This document shows, one piece after another, positions 5,993 to 14,187 of a DNA stretch of 18,545 nt; the stretch's first letter is position 1, and each line of letters begins with the position of its first letter. Under the pieces are notes generated by a model, which saw nothing but the letters and a program-made list of their open reading frames with translations, was not told the origin of the DNA and did not search any database. This DNA comes from Bacteroidales bacterium (GTDB taxonomy: Bacteria; Bacteroidota; Bacteroidia; Bacteroidales; UBA7960), in assembly GCA_007128045.1 (NCBI GenBank), contig SKYG01000306.1:1-18545 (forward strand), given 5' to 3'. Both the position numbers and the translations under genes were made by a program.

Positions 5993-6577
5993 ATGAAAAC
6001 GATTAAACAAATTCTTCAATACAGTTTGATTCTTCCCCTGATTGCTTTATTCTCTTGCTCTCGCGCCACGAATTACACGCTTGCGTTGGAAGGTTCTCCT
6101 TCCAGTCTGCATGACTTTGCGGTGGAAGATATATACGGTGATAGTTTTGACATGGCTTCATTGAAGGGCAAGAAGGTCATGGTGGTGAACACGGCGTCGA
6201 GATGCGGCCTTACCCCACAGTACGAAGACCTTGAAAGACTATACCAGGATTACAAAGACAAAGGATTTGTGATTATTGGCTTTCCGGCCAACAATTTCAG
6301 GAATCAGGAGCCTGGCACCAATGAGGAGATTATCGAGTTTTGCCAGTCGAATTATGGCGTTAGCTTTCCGATGATGGATAAAATTTCAGTGGTAGGTGAC
6401 GACATGGCACCAATATACCAATGGCTTACCAAAAAGGAATTTAACGGCAAGATGGATTCTGATGTGAGCTGGAACTTTCAAAAGTACCTCATTGATGAGA
6501 ACGGACTACTGGTCGACATGATTCCACCCCGTGAAAAACCCAATTCAGACCGGGTTATGGCCTGGCTGAATGATTAG
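5993..6577 (+). CDS. Glutathione peroxidase-family thiol peroxidase, predicted lipoprotein
   Basis: A 194-residue protein with an N-terminal signal ending in a good lipobox, LFSC with Cys22 as the lipidation site. The mature part is a standard glutathione-peroxidase domain: NTASRCGLTPQY with peroxidatic Cys71 (a cysteine form, not selenocysteine), GFPANNFRNQEPG with Gln105, and WNFQKYL with Trp160 and Asn161 completing the catalytic tetrad. Cys117 (EFCQSNYGVSFP) is at the place of the resolving cysteine in thioredoxin-dependent members, so the real reductant may be a thioredoxin-like protein rather than glutathione. It would reduce peroxides or lipid hydroperoxides at the periplasmic face of a membrane. 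No clear TAnnTTTG box is found in front of the ATG. The gene converges with gyrB across a repeat-filled gap. Confidence 0.93.
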   Translation: MKTIKQILQYSLILPLIALFSCSRATNYTLALEGSPSSLHDFAVEDIYGDSFDMASLKGKKVMVVNTASRCGLTPQYEDLERLYQDYKDKGFVIIGFPANNFRNQEPGTNEEIIEFCQSNYGVSFPMMDKISVVGDDMAPIYQWLTKKEFNGKMDSDVSWNFQKYLIDENGLLVDMIPPREKPNSDRVMAWLND

Positions 6578-6594
6578 TAACACAGAAACTATGT

Positions 6595-6663
6595 TTAACC
6601 GCAAAGGTCGCAAAGTCATTCGCAAAGTTTCGCAAAGATTATTATTATCCTGCATTCTTTGCG
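6595..6663 (+). repeat. CGCAAAG-family intergenic repeat, copy 3
   Basis: TTAACCGCAAAGG is followed by GTCGCAAAG, TTCGCAAAG and TTCGCAAAG, and closes with CTTTGCG at 6657-6663. CGCAAAG (6631-6637) and CTTTGCG can pair around a 19-nt loop. It lies in the convergent gap between the peroxidase gene and gyrB. Confidence 0.7.
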
Positions 6664-6690
6664 TAATTCAGCCTTTTGTTTTTTGATATT

Positions 6691-6730
6691 TCGACCTTTC
6701 GACTTTCAGACCTTCAGACCTTCAGACCTT
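6691..6730 (+). repeat. Octamer array CCTTCAGA next to the gyrB stop
   Basis: CTTTCAGA, CCTTCAGA, CCTTCAGA and CCTT run from 6703 to 6730, preceded by TCGACCTTTCGA. It starts four bases beyond the gyrB stop codon. Seen from gyrB it reads GGTCTGAAGGTCTGAAAGTC, the same order and orientation as the array that follows the peptidase gene. Confidence 0.85.
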
Positions 6731-6733
6731 CTT

Positions 6734-8737
6734 CTAAACGTCGATTTTGGCGTATCGTGCGTTTTTCTCTATGAACGCTCTTCGTGGTGGTACTTCATCG
6801 CCCATCAGCATAGAAAAAGTTCTGTCGGCTTCGGCAGCGTTTTCAATGTCTACCTGCCTTAGCAAGCGGGTTTCAGGGTTCATGGTCGTATCCCACAACT
6901 GTTCGGCATTCATTTCTCCAAGACCTTTGTAGCGCTGTAAATGAATGCCTGATTCTTTGCCGCCGCCGGTGAATTCTCTGACAATCTGGTTTCGTTCTTC
7001 TTCGCTCCATGCATATTGTTCATCCTTGCCTTTTCTAATCAGATACAGTGGGGGGGTGGCGATATATATATGACCCAGTTCGATCATTTCTTTCATATAC
7101 CGGAAGAAGAAGGTAAGGATCAATGTAGCGATATGGCTCCCGTCAACATCGGCATCTGTCATGATGATGACCTTATGGTAGCGAAGGCGCTCGATGTTGA
7201 GAGCCTTGGAGTCATCAACGGTTCCGATTGATAGGCCCAATGCAGTAAAGATGGTTTTTATCTCTTCATTGTCGAAGATTTTATGGGGCATGGCCTTTTC
7301 CACGTTAAGGATTTTTCCTCTTAAGGGAAGAATTGCCTGGAACCGTCTTTCGCGTCCTTGTTTTGCTGTACCACCGGCAGAGTCACCCTCAACAAGAAAT
7401 ATCTCACAATTCTTGGGGTCTTTTTCAGAACAGTCGGCCAATTTACCAGGCAGGCCTGTGTTGGTTAGTACATTTTTTCGTTGTACGAGTTCCCGTGCTT
7501 TTCTTGCGGCATGACGTGCTGTTGCGGCAAGAATAACTTTGTTGACAATGGTTTTTGCTTCTTTGGGATGCTCTTCCAGGTAATTGTTAAGCATCTCACT
7601 AACGGCCTGATCAACAGACCCGCTTACTTCTGAGTTGCCAAGCTTGGTTTTTGTCTGTCCTTCGAACTGAGGTTCCTGCACCTTCACTGATATGACTGCG
7701 GTAAGGCGTTCGCGGAAGTCATCTCCATTGTTCTCAAACTTCAGTTTTGAGAGCATACCCGACTTATCGGCATAAGATTTGAGTGTTCGGGTTAAAGCCC
7801 GGCGAAAGCCGGCCAGGTGCGTACCTCCTTCTATGGTATTGATGTTGTTCACATACGACTGTACATTCTCAGTGAACGATGAGTTATACTGCATGGCTAC
7901 CTCAACAGGTATGCCACTCTTATCTGATACCATGCTGATGGGCTCATCGATCAGTTTTTCGCGGTTCACGTCCAGGTATTGCACAAACTCCTTAAGACCC
8001 TCACTGGAGAAAAACACCTCTGAAATGGGATTGCCGTCATCATCAAGCTGGCGCATATCAGTGACAGACAGTTCAACGCCTTTGTTGAGAAAGGCCAGCT
8101 CTCTCAGTCTTCCTGACAATATATCGTAGCTGAATGTGGTTACCTGGAAAATGGAATCGTCCGGATAAAAGGTAACTTCAGTTCCTGTTCGGTCTGTAGT
8201 GCCTATTTCTTTTACATCGAACTGTGGTTTCCCTTTTTGGTATTCCTGCGTATATATCTTGCCATCGCGATGTACCACCACCTTCATAAGTTTTGACAGT
8301 GCGTTCACGCATGAGACCCCGACGCCGTGCAGCCCGCCGGAGACCTTATAGCTGTCTTTGTCAAACTTTCCTCCGGCATGCAACACCGTCATGACGACCT
8401 CAAGGGCACTGCGGTTTTCTTTTTTGTGGATATCAACAGGGATACCCCGGCCATTGTCGCTAATGGTGACTGAATTATCTTCATTGATAATCAGTTCGAT
8501 TTTATCGCAATAGCCACCCATGGCTTCATCGATGGAGTTGTCGACCACTTCATTTACCAGGTGGTGTAAACCTTTGCTGCCGATATCTCCGATATACATG
8601 GCAGGCCTTTTGCGTACTGCCTCCAGTCCTTCCAGAACCTGAATACTGGTTGCATCATAAGCATGTAACGCCATGCTCTCCGGATCAGGCAGGTTAATGG
8701 TTTCAGGGATATCCACCGCCTTATTCAAATCACTCAT
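6734..8737 (-). CDS. gyrB: DNA gyrase subunit B
   Basis: A 667-residue type II topoisomerase B subunit. The GHKL ATPase domain shows the catalytic Glu63 and Asn67 in NEVVDNSIDEA, SDNGRGIP at 93-100 and the lid GGLHGVGVSCVNALS at 134-148. The TOPRIM domain has EGDSAGG at 450-456 and the metal site DADVD at 528-532, followed by YKGLGEMN (603-610), QLWDTTMNP (613-621) and a C-terminal FIEKNA. With gyrase A it introduces negative supercoils using ATP. The length lacks the roughly 170-residue insert of enterobacterial GyrB, as is usual outside Proteobacteria. GyrB rather than ParE is favoured by the QLWDTTMNPE C-terminal region, but a close ParE paralog cannot be fully excluded without gyrA/parC context. 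A TACCTTTG box about 24 bases upstream suggests its own promoter. Confidence 0.95.
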   Translation of the reverse strand: MSDLNKAVDIPETINLPDPESMALHAYDATSIQVLEGLEAVRKRPAMYIGDIGSKGLHHLVNEVVDNSIDEAMGGYCDKIELIINEDNSVTISDNGRGIPVDIHKKENRSALEVVMTVLHAGGKFDKDSYKVSGGLHGVGVSCVNALSKLMKVVVHRDGKIYTQEYQKGKPQFDVKEIGTTDRTGTEVTFYPDDSIFQVTTFSYDILSGRLRELAFLNKGVELSVTDMRQLDDDGNPISEVFFSSEGLKEFVQYLDVNREKLIDEPISMVSDKSGIPVEVAMQYNSSFTENVQSYVNNINTIEGGTHLAGFRRALTRTLKSYADKSGMLSKLKFENNGDDFRERLTAVISVKVQEPQFEGQTKTKLGNSEVSGSVDQAVSEMLNNYLEEHPKEAKTIVNKVILAATARHAARKARELVQRKNVLTNTGLPGKLADCSEKDPKNCEIFLVEGDSAGGTAKQGRERRFQAILPLRGKILNVEKAMPHKIFDNEEIKTIFTALGLSIGTVDDSKALNIERLRYHKVIIMTDADVDGSHIATLILTFFFRYMKEMIELGHIYIATPPLYLIRKGKDEQYAWSEEERNQIVREFTGGGKESGIHLQRYKGLGEMNAEQLWDTTMNPETRLLRQVDIENAAEADRTFSMLMGDEVPPRRAFIEKNARYAKIDV

Positions 8738-8760
8738 ATTTGTATCAAATTGGTAACTTG

Positions 8761-8768
8761 CAAAGGTA
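8761..8768 (-). promoter_or_regulatory. Predicted -7 box (TACCTTTG) for gyrB
   Basis: TACCTTTG on the minus strand fits TAnnTTTG exactly; transcription would begin near 8756 with a leader of about 20 bases. The -33 region has only partial matches (TTTA at 15-bp spacing, TTCA at 19), so the assignment rests on the -7 box. Confidence 0.42.
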
Positions 8769-8868
8769 CGGTTTTTACCCGACTAAATGAAGTAAAAACA
8801 GACAATAAACACACTCTTTTTTTTGCGATTTTTTCTTTAACCTGGATTATTCATGCTTTTAATTCAGG

Positions 8869-10581
8869 CTAGAAGGAATAGGCTATCCCACCAAGAAAAT
8901 TAAAGCCTTGTGTGGGATAGTTCATCCACCTTTCAATTGATGTATTGCTCACATTATGGAAGTTAAGAAATACCGATAATAGTTTTGTGTAGCGGTATTC
9001 AATCCCTATATTTATGTCGACATGAAAGGGGTGTGCAATACTGGCGAATGCTTCGCCTGACTCATCAAACAGTCGTCCGTACGTTTCGCTTCTGGTAAAC
9101 ACGTCGGATGTGAGGATAATCTTATTCTGGATGTTATATTTCAGGTGCGCGGAGAGCACATTGGATGGTGTATGCCAGGCTTCTTTCTCATCGGTCATGC
9201 CATATTGGAACAAGCTTGCCGTAACGCGGCCGGAAAATCGTTCGCCAAATTTTGCCATGAGCTCGGCGCGCATGCTGAACCTGCTGATGTCGTCATACAC
9301 AATGGCAAAACGGTTGTTTAGCAGGGCGGAGGTGTCATTGACAAAAAATGGATGGTTGTTGATAATCGCCCTGTTTAGTGTAAGGCTGTAGCCGATAATT
9401 TCTCCGAGTGCCCCTCTGATACCCCCTCCGATATCTGATCTCACATTCATAAACTGATAGTCGGATGAGGTTTCCATAAAAGGATTGATCGTTCTGAGTG
9501 TCGACATGGATTGTTTCTCAACCCCACCTGTTATATTGGCAAAGGCAACCAGCCTGTTGGGTATGATGTTTACCTCGGTGCCTATGAGCGGATATGCTCT
9601 GAAGTATGAGGTTGTGTCAAGCTCCATCGCAGCATTCACCCCTATATAAAATTGAAATCTATCAAATTGTGACCATAACTTTGGTTGGATGCTTATCACG
9701 GAGGTATTGGTGGTGTCGAGTTGATTTTTCAGGTTAAAAAAGGTTGCATCTGCATTCAGGCTGAAGTATTGCTTGTCGGCCATCCCAAATGGATCAGCTT
9801 CAATTTCTCTTCCAAAAAACCCTTTTAAAAAGGCATGATGTTCAGATGCATTGTAGTCGTCAGATAACCAGTGGTATCCGATGTCATACTGATGGTGCGC
9901 CCTAGCTGAGTCACCATGATTTGTTCCAAAGCCGAAGCTGGATGAAACCTGATCAAACTTCTGTCTGATATCTTTGTTTGTCAGGCTGTCCAGATAGTTT
10001 TCCATAAACAGGTTGCCTTCATAATCATCGGGTTTGAATCCATAATAATGAACCACATTACGTTCATACTTCAGGTCAGCATCCAGGGTATATCTCCCCA
10101 GAAACCTCTGTCCGTATATATTTGCCAGGTTATCGCTATAGGCGCTATGGCCGTGATCTGGAATGTTTCCTCCTGAGGAGAGGTGTTTCAAGCGCACGCC
10201 ATATTGATGGTTGTTGGAGCGCAGGCTATTGAAAAAACCTTCAAAGTATGGGGTGGAATAACTTCCATACCCGCCTTTTGCCAGTCCTCTGTATAGCTTG
10301 GCAAGCGGTTCTCCGCGCATGCGGGCCGGCGTGATAGGTTCCACTTCGAAAGAGGTAATTAGTTTTTTTGACGGGATTATATAGTTGAAGCTGAGCTGGA
10401 TGTCGAGTGTATCTTTAATGACTGGGTTCAGCATGATTTTAAATGCATCAGAGATGGTTGGCTCATAGGGGGCCACCACTTTAACCTCATCCAGGTCGAA
10501 AGGCTCCTGGCCATTACTGCTCATGGCTGCCGGCAGTAAAAGAACCAATAAGATACTGAAATATTTCGCGACTTGGGTCAT
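8869..10581 (-). CDS. Outer-membrane beta-barrel protein (TonB-dependent-receptor-like)
   Basis: A 570-residue protein with an N-terminal signal peptide (hydrophobic 8-20, likely cut near SNGQ-E). Right after the signal comes FDLDEVKVVAPYEPT (28-42), which resembles a TonB-box/plug start (compare LDEVVVTA), but a full plug domain is not apparent: strand-like alternating sequence begins within about 60-100 residues. From there to the end the pattern is alternating polar/aromatic stretches with many Tyr, Phe and Asn, and the protein ends GGIAYSF, a terminal strand with the C-terminal Phe used for BAM recognition. It is probably an outer-membrane barrel. The gene lies 61 bases after the TPR gene with no visible promoter between, so the two are probably co-expressed. 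The cargo or role is unknown; it could be a transporter or a structural barrel of a secretion or envelope complex. Confidence 0.75.
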   Translation of the reverse strand: MTQVAKYFSILLVLLLPAAMSSNGQEPFDLDEVKVVAPYEPTISDAFKIMLNPVIKDTLDIQLSFNYIIPSKKLITSFEVEPITPARMRGEPLAKLYRGLAKGGYGSYSTPYFEGFFNSLRSNNHQYGVRLKHLSSGGNIPDHGHSAYSDNLANIYGQRFLGRYTLDADLKYERNVVHYYGFKPDDYEGNLFMENYLDSLTNKDIRQKFDQVSSSFGFGTNHGDSARAHHQYDIGYHWLSDDYNASEHHAFLKGFFGREIEADPFGMADKQYFSLNADATFFNLKNQLDTTNTSVISIQPKLWSQFDRFQFYIGVNAAMELDTTSYFRAYPLIGTEVNIIPNRLVAFANITGGVEKQSMSTLRTINPFMETSSDYQFMNVRSDIGGGIRGALGEIIGYSLTLNRAIINNHPFFVNDTSALLNNRFAIVYDDISRFSMRAELMAKFGERFSGRVTASLFQYGMTDEKEAWHTPSNVLSAHLKYNIQNKIILTSDVFTRSETYGRLFDESGEAFASIAHPFHVDINIGIEYRYTKLLSVFLNFHNVSNTSIERWMNYPTQGFNFLGGIAYSF

Positions 10582-10642
10582 ACTTAATTTGTTTTAAGAA
10601 TCAATACTATGCGGATAATTTCTTCTGACAACATTCTTAGTC

Positions 10643-13600
10643 TTAATTTCCGCCACCACCAAAATCAATTTCCAGGGTATCGGGGTCTTCTGATCTCCTG
10701 CTGTCTCTTTCAACTTCTTCAATGAAGTCTAATTTCTTTCTGGCTTCGGTTCTCATGTCCTCTCCCTGGTAGTTGTCAATGATACTTTGCAGGGTATGCC
10801 TTGCCTGAAACATATTCCCCATTTCGATATAGTTATCGGCCAGCAACAGGAAAGATCTGGCAAGCCAGTAGTCGTAAGCCGATATTTTATTGATATAGTC
10901 GAATATCTGATTTTCTGATGTTTCATAGTTGCCCTGGCGGAATTCAATCAGTGCCATATAATACAAGGCTTCTGCCGATGATTCATTGTCGGTGGCCCCG
11001 GCTGCAATTTTAAATGCGGCGGTGGCTGTTTCCCGGTCTTGCAGTGCCATGGCAGACTTCCCAATGATAAGGTTGGCCTCCTGGTTGATTTCAGTCTGCA
11101 CCTTTTCTGTTGCCAACACCGACCGTGCGGCAGAGATAGCATCCTGGTGACGATCTAGCAGGAACAGGCTTCGCATTTGTCCTAGCCTGGCTTCCAGTAA
11201 GTTAGATCTTACCTCAGACAGTTCTTCCATCTGTTTGTAGTAGGTATAGGCTTGCTCGTAGTTTTTCCGGCGGAATTCGATTTGTGAGGCCCTGGAGAGG
11301 GCATTTTCAGTGAAACGGGATTTTGGCCTTCCCAACACATAATTGTAGCCTGTTAAGGCCTGGTCAAACAATTGACTCCGGTAGGCGCAGTCGGCATTAT
11401 AATAATGTGCATTGAGGATAAATATTCCATTGGGATACCGTTCAATATAATTGTTAAACCCCCTCATGGCATTGGCGCAATCGCCCTGCATATAGCGACT
11501 TTCTGCTGCTATGTAAGTCAGGGAGTCTTGTTGTGCAGTGCTTACATCGGCAAACCCCAGGTTTTCGGAATACCTGAAAAACTCGTCGACCTGATTCAGA
11601 CTTACATATATATTTCGGATAGCCCCCAGGGCTTCCTGTGCTTCCGGAGTGCCAGGATATTTGGCTATCACCTGTTTGAACACACCCAGGGCACGTTCAT
11701 CCTCATTGTTGTTAAAATGTATCAGGCCTGTTTTCAGCATGGCACTTTTAACATGGCTGCTATTGGGATGTTGTGTCATCACCTGGTTGAAATAATTCAA
11801 GGCGTTGGCGTTATTGTTTTGTATGAGCCAGGTGTTTCCCATCTCATACCGGGCATCACTGGCATAGCTGGATCTGCCGTAGTTGTTCAGGAATTGCTGC
11901 AATGTGGCAATCTTATTGTCGAACTGTCCCATAATCCCAAAAACCAGGGCTTTCTGAAACACAGCATAGTCGTTGTCTAACACACCTATTCTGATCGCCC
12001 TGTCGTAGAAGTCGAGCGATGCCTGGTAGTTTTTGCTGATAAAATAGCTGTCGGCAATACGCAGGTGGGCGTCATTGAGTAGTTTGGTGTCTTCACTGCG
12101 GTCGGAGATAAACTTTCTGAAGGCCGTTATTGCCCTGTTGTATTGCTGTTGTTTGAAGTGGGCATAACCTATGGAATAGTTTGCCCTGTTGTATATGTCC
12201 TGAGTAAAAGCACCCGGGCTCACAAGAAAGCTTTCATGGGTTTGGGCCGACAAGTCATATTTTTCCAGGCGGTAGTAAGATTCACCCTCCCAGAAAAGGC
12301 TTAAGGCGGTGATGGCTCTGTTATCAGTATACCTTCTCGACAATTTAAAATGTTCGATGGCATCGGTAAAATTACCGTTGTTAAATAATTCAACACCACG
12401 GTAGTAGGCAATTCGCTGAAATCCCTCCCGCAATCTTGGGGTGTTGATTGTCAGTGTTTCGATGGAGGATAAAGCCTCTTTGTAGTTTCGGGTGGTCAGA
12501 TACAGGTCGATAAGGTATGCCTGGGCTTCTGGCGTTCTGTCGGAGTTGGGGTATTCGTTAATGTATTTTTGAAACGACAATATGGCTTCATTGTAGGGGT
12601 CTAGCGACAATTCGAAGGATAGCTTGGCATAATTGAAAAGCGATTCTCTGGTAATATCTTCTATGAAGGGCAGTTGGTATGCGTTCATAAAAGCACCTCT
12701 TGCAAAGCGTTTCTGATCGGTTTTTATATATGATGCTGCCAGGTGGTACCAGGCATTCTGAGCCAGCTCATCATTCGCGTTGGCCGCCTGCTCGAGGTGG
12801 CTGACAGCTTGTGCATACTCTCCGGTGCTATAATAGGCAAATCCTATCTGGTAATGGTCGTCACGTGTAACACGTCCGCCTGATCCGTCGATATATTTTT
12901 TCAGGTGAGGTATTGCTTCTGCGAATTGTTCTTTTCTGAAGTGGGCTTCTCCGATAAGCCTGGATATCTCAGGAGCCCTCCTGGGAGTGGCTTCCTCTAG
13001 CAGCGCAGGTGCGTAGGATAGCAGGTCATCATATCTTTCCTGAAGGTAATATATATGGGTGATGTAATATGGAATGACCGGTCCGAAGTTGTGATCTTCA
13101 CGAAGGCGCTGAAAGAAAGCCAGGGCAGTGTCGTATTCCCCCTCAAGATAGGCTATGTGCGCATAATAATATACTGCAGGTGCATAATAGTCGGATGTAG
13201 GGTCTTTGACAAGGGAGAAGTTCTGTTTCGCGGGGGCGAATTCTTCGATCATAAAGTGACTGTATGCCCTTTTAAAATGGTATTCGTTTTTTTGTGCAGC
13301 CGTAAGCTGATTTCCATTGATAGATGAATACCATGCAGCTGCTTCACTATATTTTCTGTTTCGGTAGTTAAGGTTCCCCATCTGGAACCTGGCTGTTTGT
13401 TGCCCGGGATGCGTGGGAAACCTGCTGATAAAGCTTGTCAGGAGCTGTTCAGCATCGCTGTTGAAAAGCTCTGTAGCACATAATCCGGCATAATACAAAG
13501 CACTTCCGGTCAGCTCAGCCATTGGATCAGATGGTTCTTCGGCAATTTGCAGGAATATCGGCTTTGCAGCGCCGTACTTTTCTTTGTTGAATAGTTCAAG

Positions 13601-13717
13601 GGCCGTCTTAAAACTCGCCTGTGGGTCATCATAGATAGCTGTTTTTTGTGAAAAGCCTTCCAAACAGAGGATGGCAACTGTCAAAATCAGCAAAGAAATG
13701 CTTTTATAGCTACTCAT
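10643..13717 (-). CDS. Large exported TPR-repeat protein
   Basis: A 1024-residue protein made almost entirely of tetratricopeptide-like helix pairs. The start is ATG 13717 because it gives a normal signal peptide (MSSYKSISLLILTVAILC, likely cut after GFSQ); an ATG at 13756 would add 13 polar residues. Repeats of roughly 34-37 residues run from about residue 30 to 990. Many have the BamD/CpoB-like form with a YPNS or HPNS link and an EA-type helix (for example YPNSDRTPEAQAYLIDLY and HPNSSHVKSAMLKTGLIHF), suggesting a periplasmic protein-protein scaffold near the outer membrane. The C-terminus is acidic and ends in DFGGGGN. No enzyme motif is seen. It precedes the barrel gene on the same strand, and rnpB lies 49 bases upstream. 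It probably works with the barrel; the precise role is unknown. Confidence 0.85.
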   Translation of the reverse strand: MSSYKSISLLILTVAILCLEGFSQKTAIYDDPQASFKTALELFNKEKYGAAKPIFLQIAEEPSDPMAELTGSALYYAGLCATELFNSDAEQLLTSFISRFPTHPGQQTARFQMGNLNYRNRKYSEAAAWYSSINGNQLTAAQKNEYHFKRAYSHFMIEEFAPAKQNFSLVKDPTSDYYAPAVYYYAHIAYLEGEYDTALAFFQRLREDHNFGPVIPYYITHIYYLQERYDDLLSYAPALLEEATPRRAPEISRLIGEAHFRKEQFAEAIPHLKKYIDGSGGRVTRDDHYQIGFAYYSTGEYAQAVSHLEQAANANDELAQNAWYHLAASYIKTDQKRFARGAFMNAYQLPFIEDITRESLFNYAKLSFELSLDPYNEAILSFQKYINEYPNSDRTPEAQAYLIDLYLTTRNYKEALSSIETLTINTPRLREGFQRIAYYRGVELFNNGNFTDAIEHFKLSRRYTDNRAITALSLFWEGESYYRLEKYDLSAQTHESFLVSPGAFTQDIYNRANYSIGYAHFKQQQYNRAITAFRKFISDRSEDTKLLNDAHLRIADSYFISKNYQASLDFYDRAIRIGVLDNDYAVFQKALVFGIMGQFDNKIATLQQFLNNYGRSSYASDARYEMGNTWLIQNNNANALNYFNQVMTQHPNSSHVKSAMLKTGLIHFNNNEDERALGVFKQVIAKYPGTPEAQEALGAIRNIYVSLNQVDEFFRYSENLGFADVSTAQQDSLTYIAAESRYMQGDCANAMRGFNNYIERYPNGIFILNAHYYNADCAYRSQLFDQALTGYNYVLGRPKSRFTENALSRASQIEFRRKNYEQAYTYYKQMEELSEVRSNLLEARLGQMRSLFLLDRHQDAISAARSVLATEKVQTEINQEANLIIGKSAMALQDRETATAAFKIAAGATDNESSAEALYYMALIEFRQGNYETSENQIFDYINKISAYDYWLARSFLLLADNYIEMGNMFQARHTLQSIIDNYQGEDMRTEARKKLDFIEEVERDSRRSEDPDTLEIDFGGGGN

Positions 13718-13766
13718 AGTTGTAGATGTTTCTGTAAGAACCTGGTGCACATTCATAGTTTGAAAA

Positions 13767-14156
13767 GAAATTACGGCAGGCCTGTAAGCCGGGTTCTGTC
13801 ATGCAACCATGTTGCAAGCCTTGTCATTTATCTGGGGTGATGTTCACACAGCACCTCTAACGACCTACCCTCCGGGATCGGGCGAGCAACCCTCTGTCCC
13901 CGGTATATTTGGTCTTTCAACGCATAAGGTTTACCCCCTGGGGTGGTCACCCACCTCAGCTGTGAGCCCTTACCTCACATTTTCACCCTTGCCGGCTCCG
14001 GAGTACCGGAACGTAGGCGGTTATTTTCTGTGGCACTTTCTCTCATCCCATGTTAAATGGGATGGCTTCCTGTTAGGAAGTATGCTGCTCTGTGTTGCCC
14101 GGACTTTCCTCTCCCTGCAAGATGCAGACAGCGACAAGACGTCCTGCCGTAATTTC
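13767..14156 (-). ncRNA. rnpB: RNase P RNA (bacterial type A)
   Basis: This is the catalytic RNA of RNase P, which trims the 5' leader of pre-tRNAs. Signature segments are all present on the minus strand: GAGGAAAGTCCGGGC (14097-14111), GGGTGAAAATGTGAGGTAAG in the middle (within 13969-13992), AGAAAATAACCGCC (14017-14030) and ACAGAACCCGGCTTAC (13784-13799). The two ends pair as a perfect 14-bp P1 stem, CCTGCCGTAATTTC (14143-14156) with its complement at 13767-13780; the mature RNA is probably near 13770-14152. The gene is tightly packed: its 5' end is about 14 bases from the stop of the Smr gene and its 3' end 49 bases from the TPR start. I see no factor-independent terminator after it. Confidence 0.96.
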
Positions 14157-14187
14157 AAAGAACCTGTTTGTTAATGTCTGTAAAACG
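14156..14187 (-). promoter_or_regulatory. Possible rnpB promoter inside the end of the Smr gene
   Basis: On the minus strand, GTTCTTTG (TTTG part of the -7 box only) lies at 14163-14156 with GTTTT about 19 bases upstream. Transcription from it would start near 14152, which coincides with the P1 stem of RNase P RNA. The match is partial, so read-through from the Smr gene is an equal alternative. Confidence 0.25.

Noticed and set aside
8815..8840. T-rich run (8815-8836) as a terminator
   Set aside because: The run is on the plus strand, while both neighbouring genes are on the minus strand; no stable stem precedes it.
11372..11980. 202-codon plus-strand frame opposite the TPR gene
   Set aside because: Hydrophobic by chance from the reverse of TPR codons; the minus-strand TPR pattern is continuous across it.
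13809..14174. 121-codon plus-strand frame
   Set aside because: Lies across the complement of RNase P RNA, whose conserved segments and P1 stem are unmistakable.
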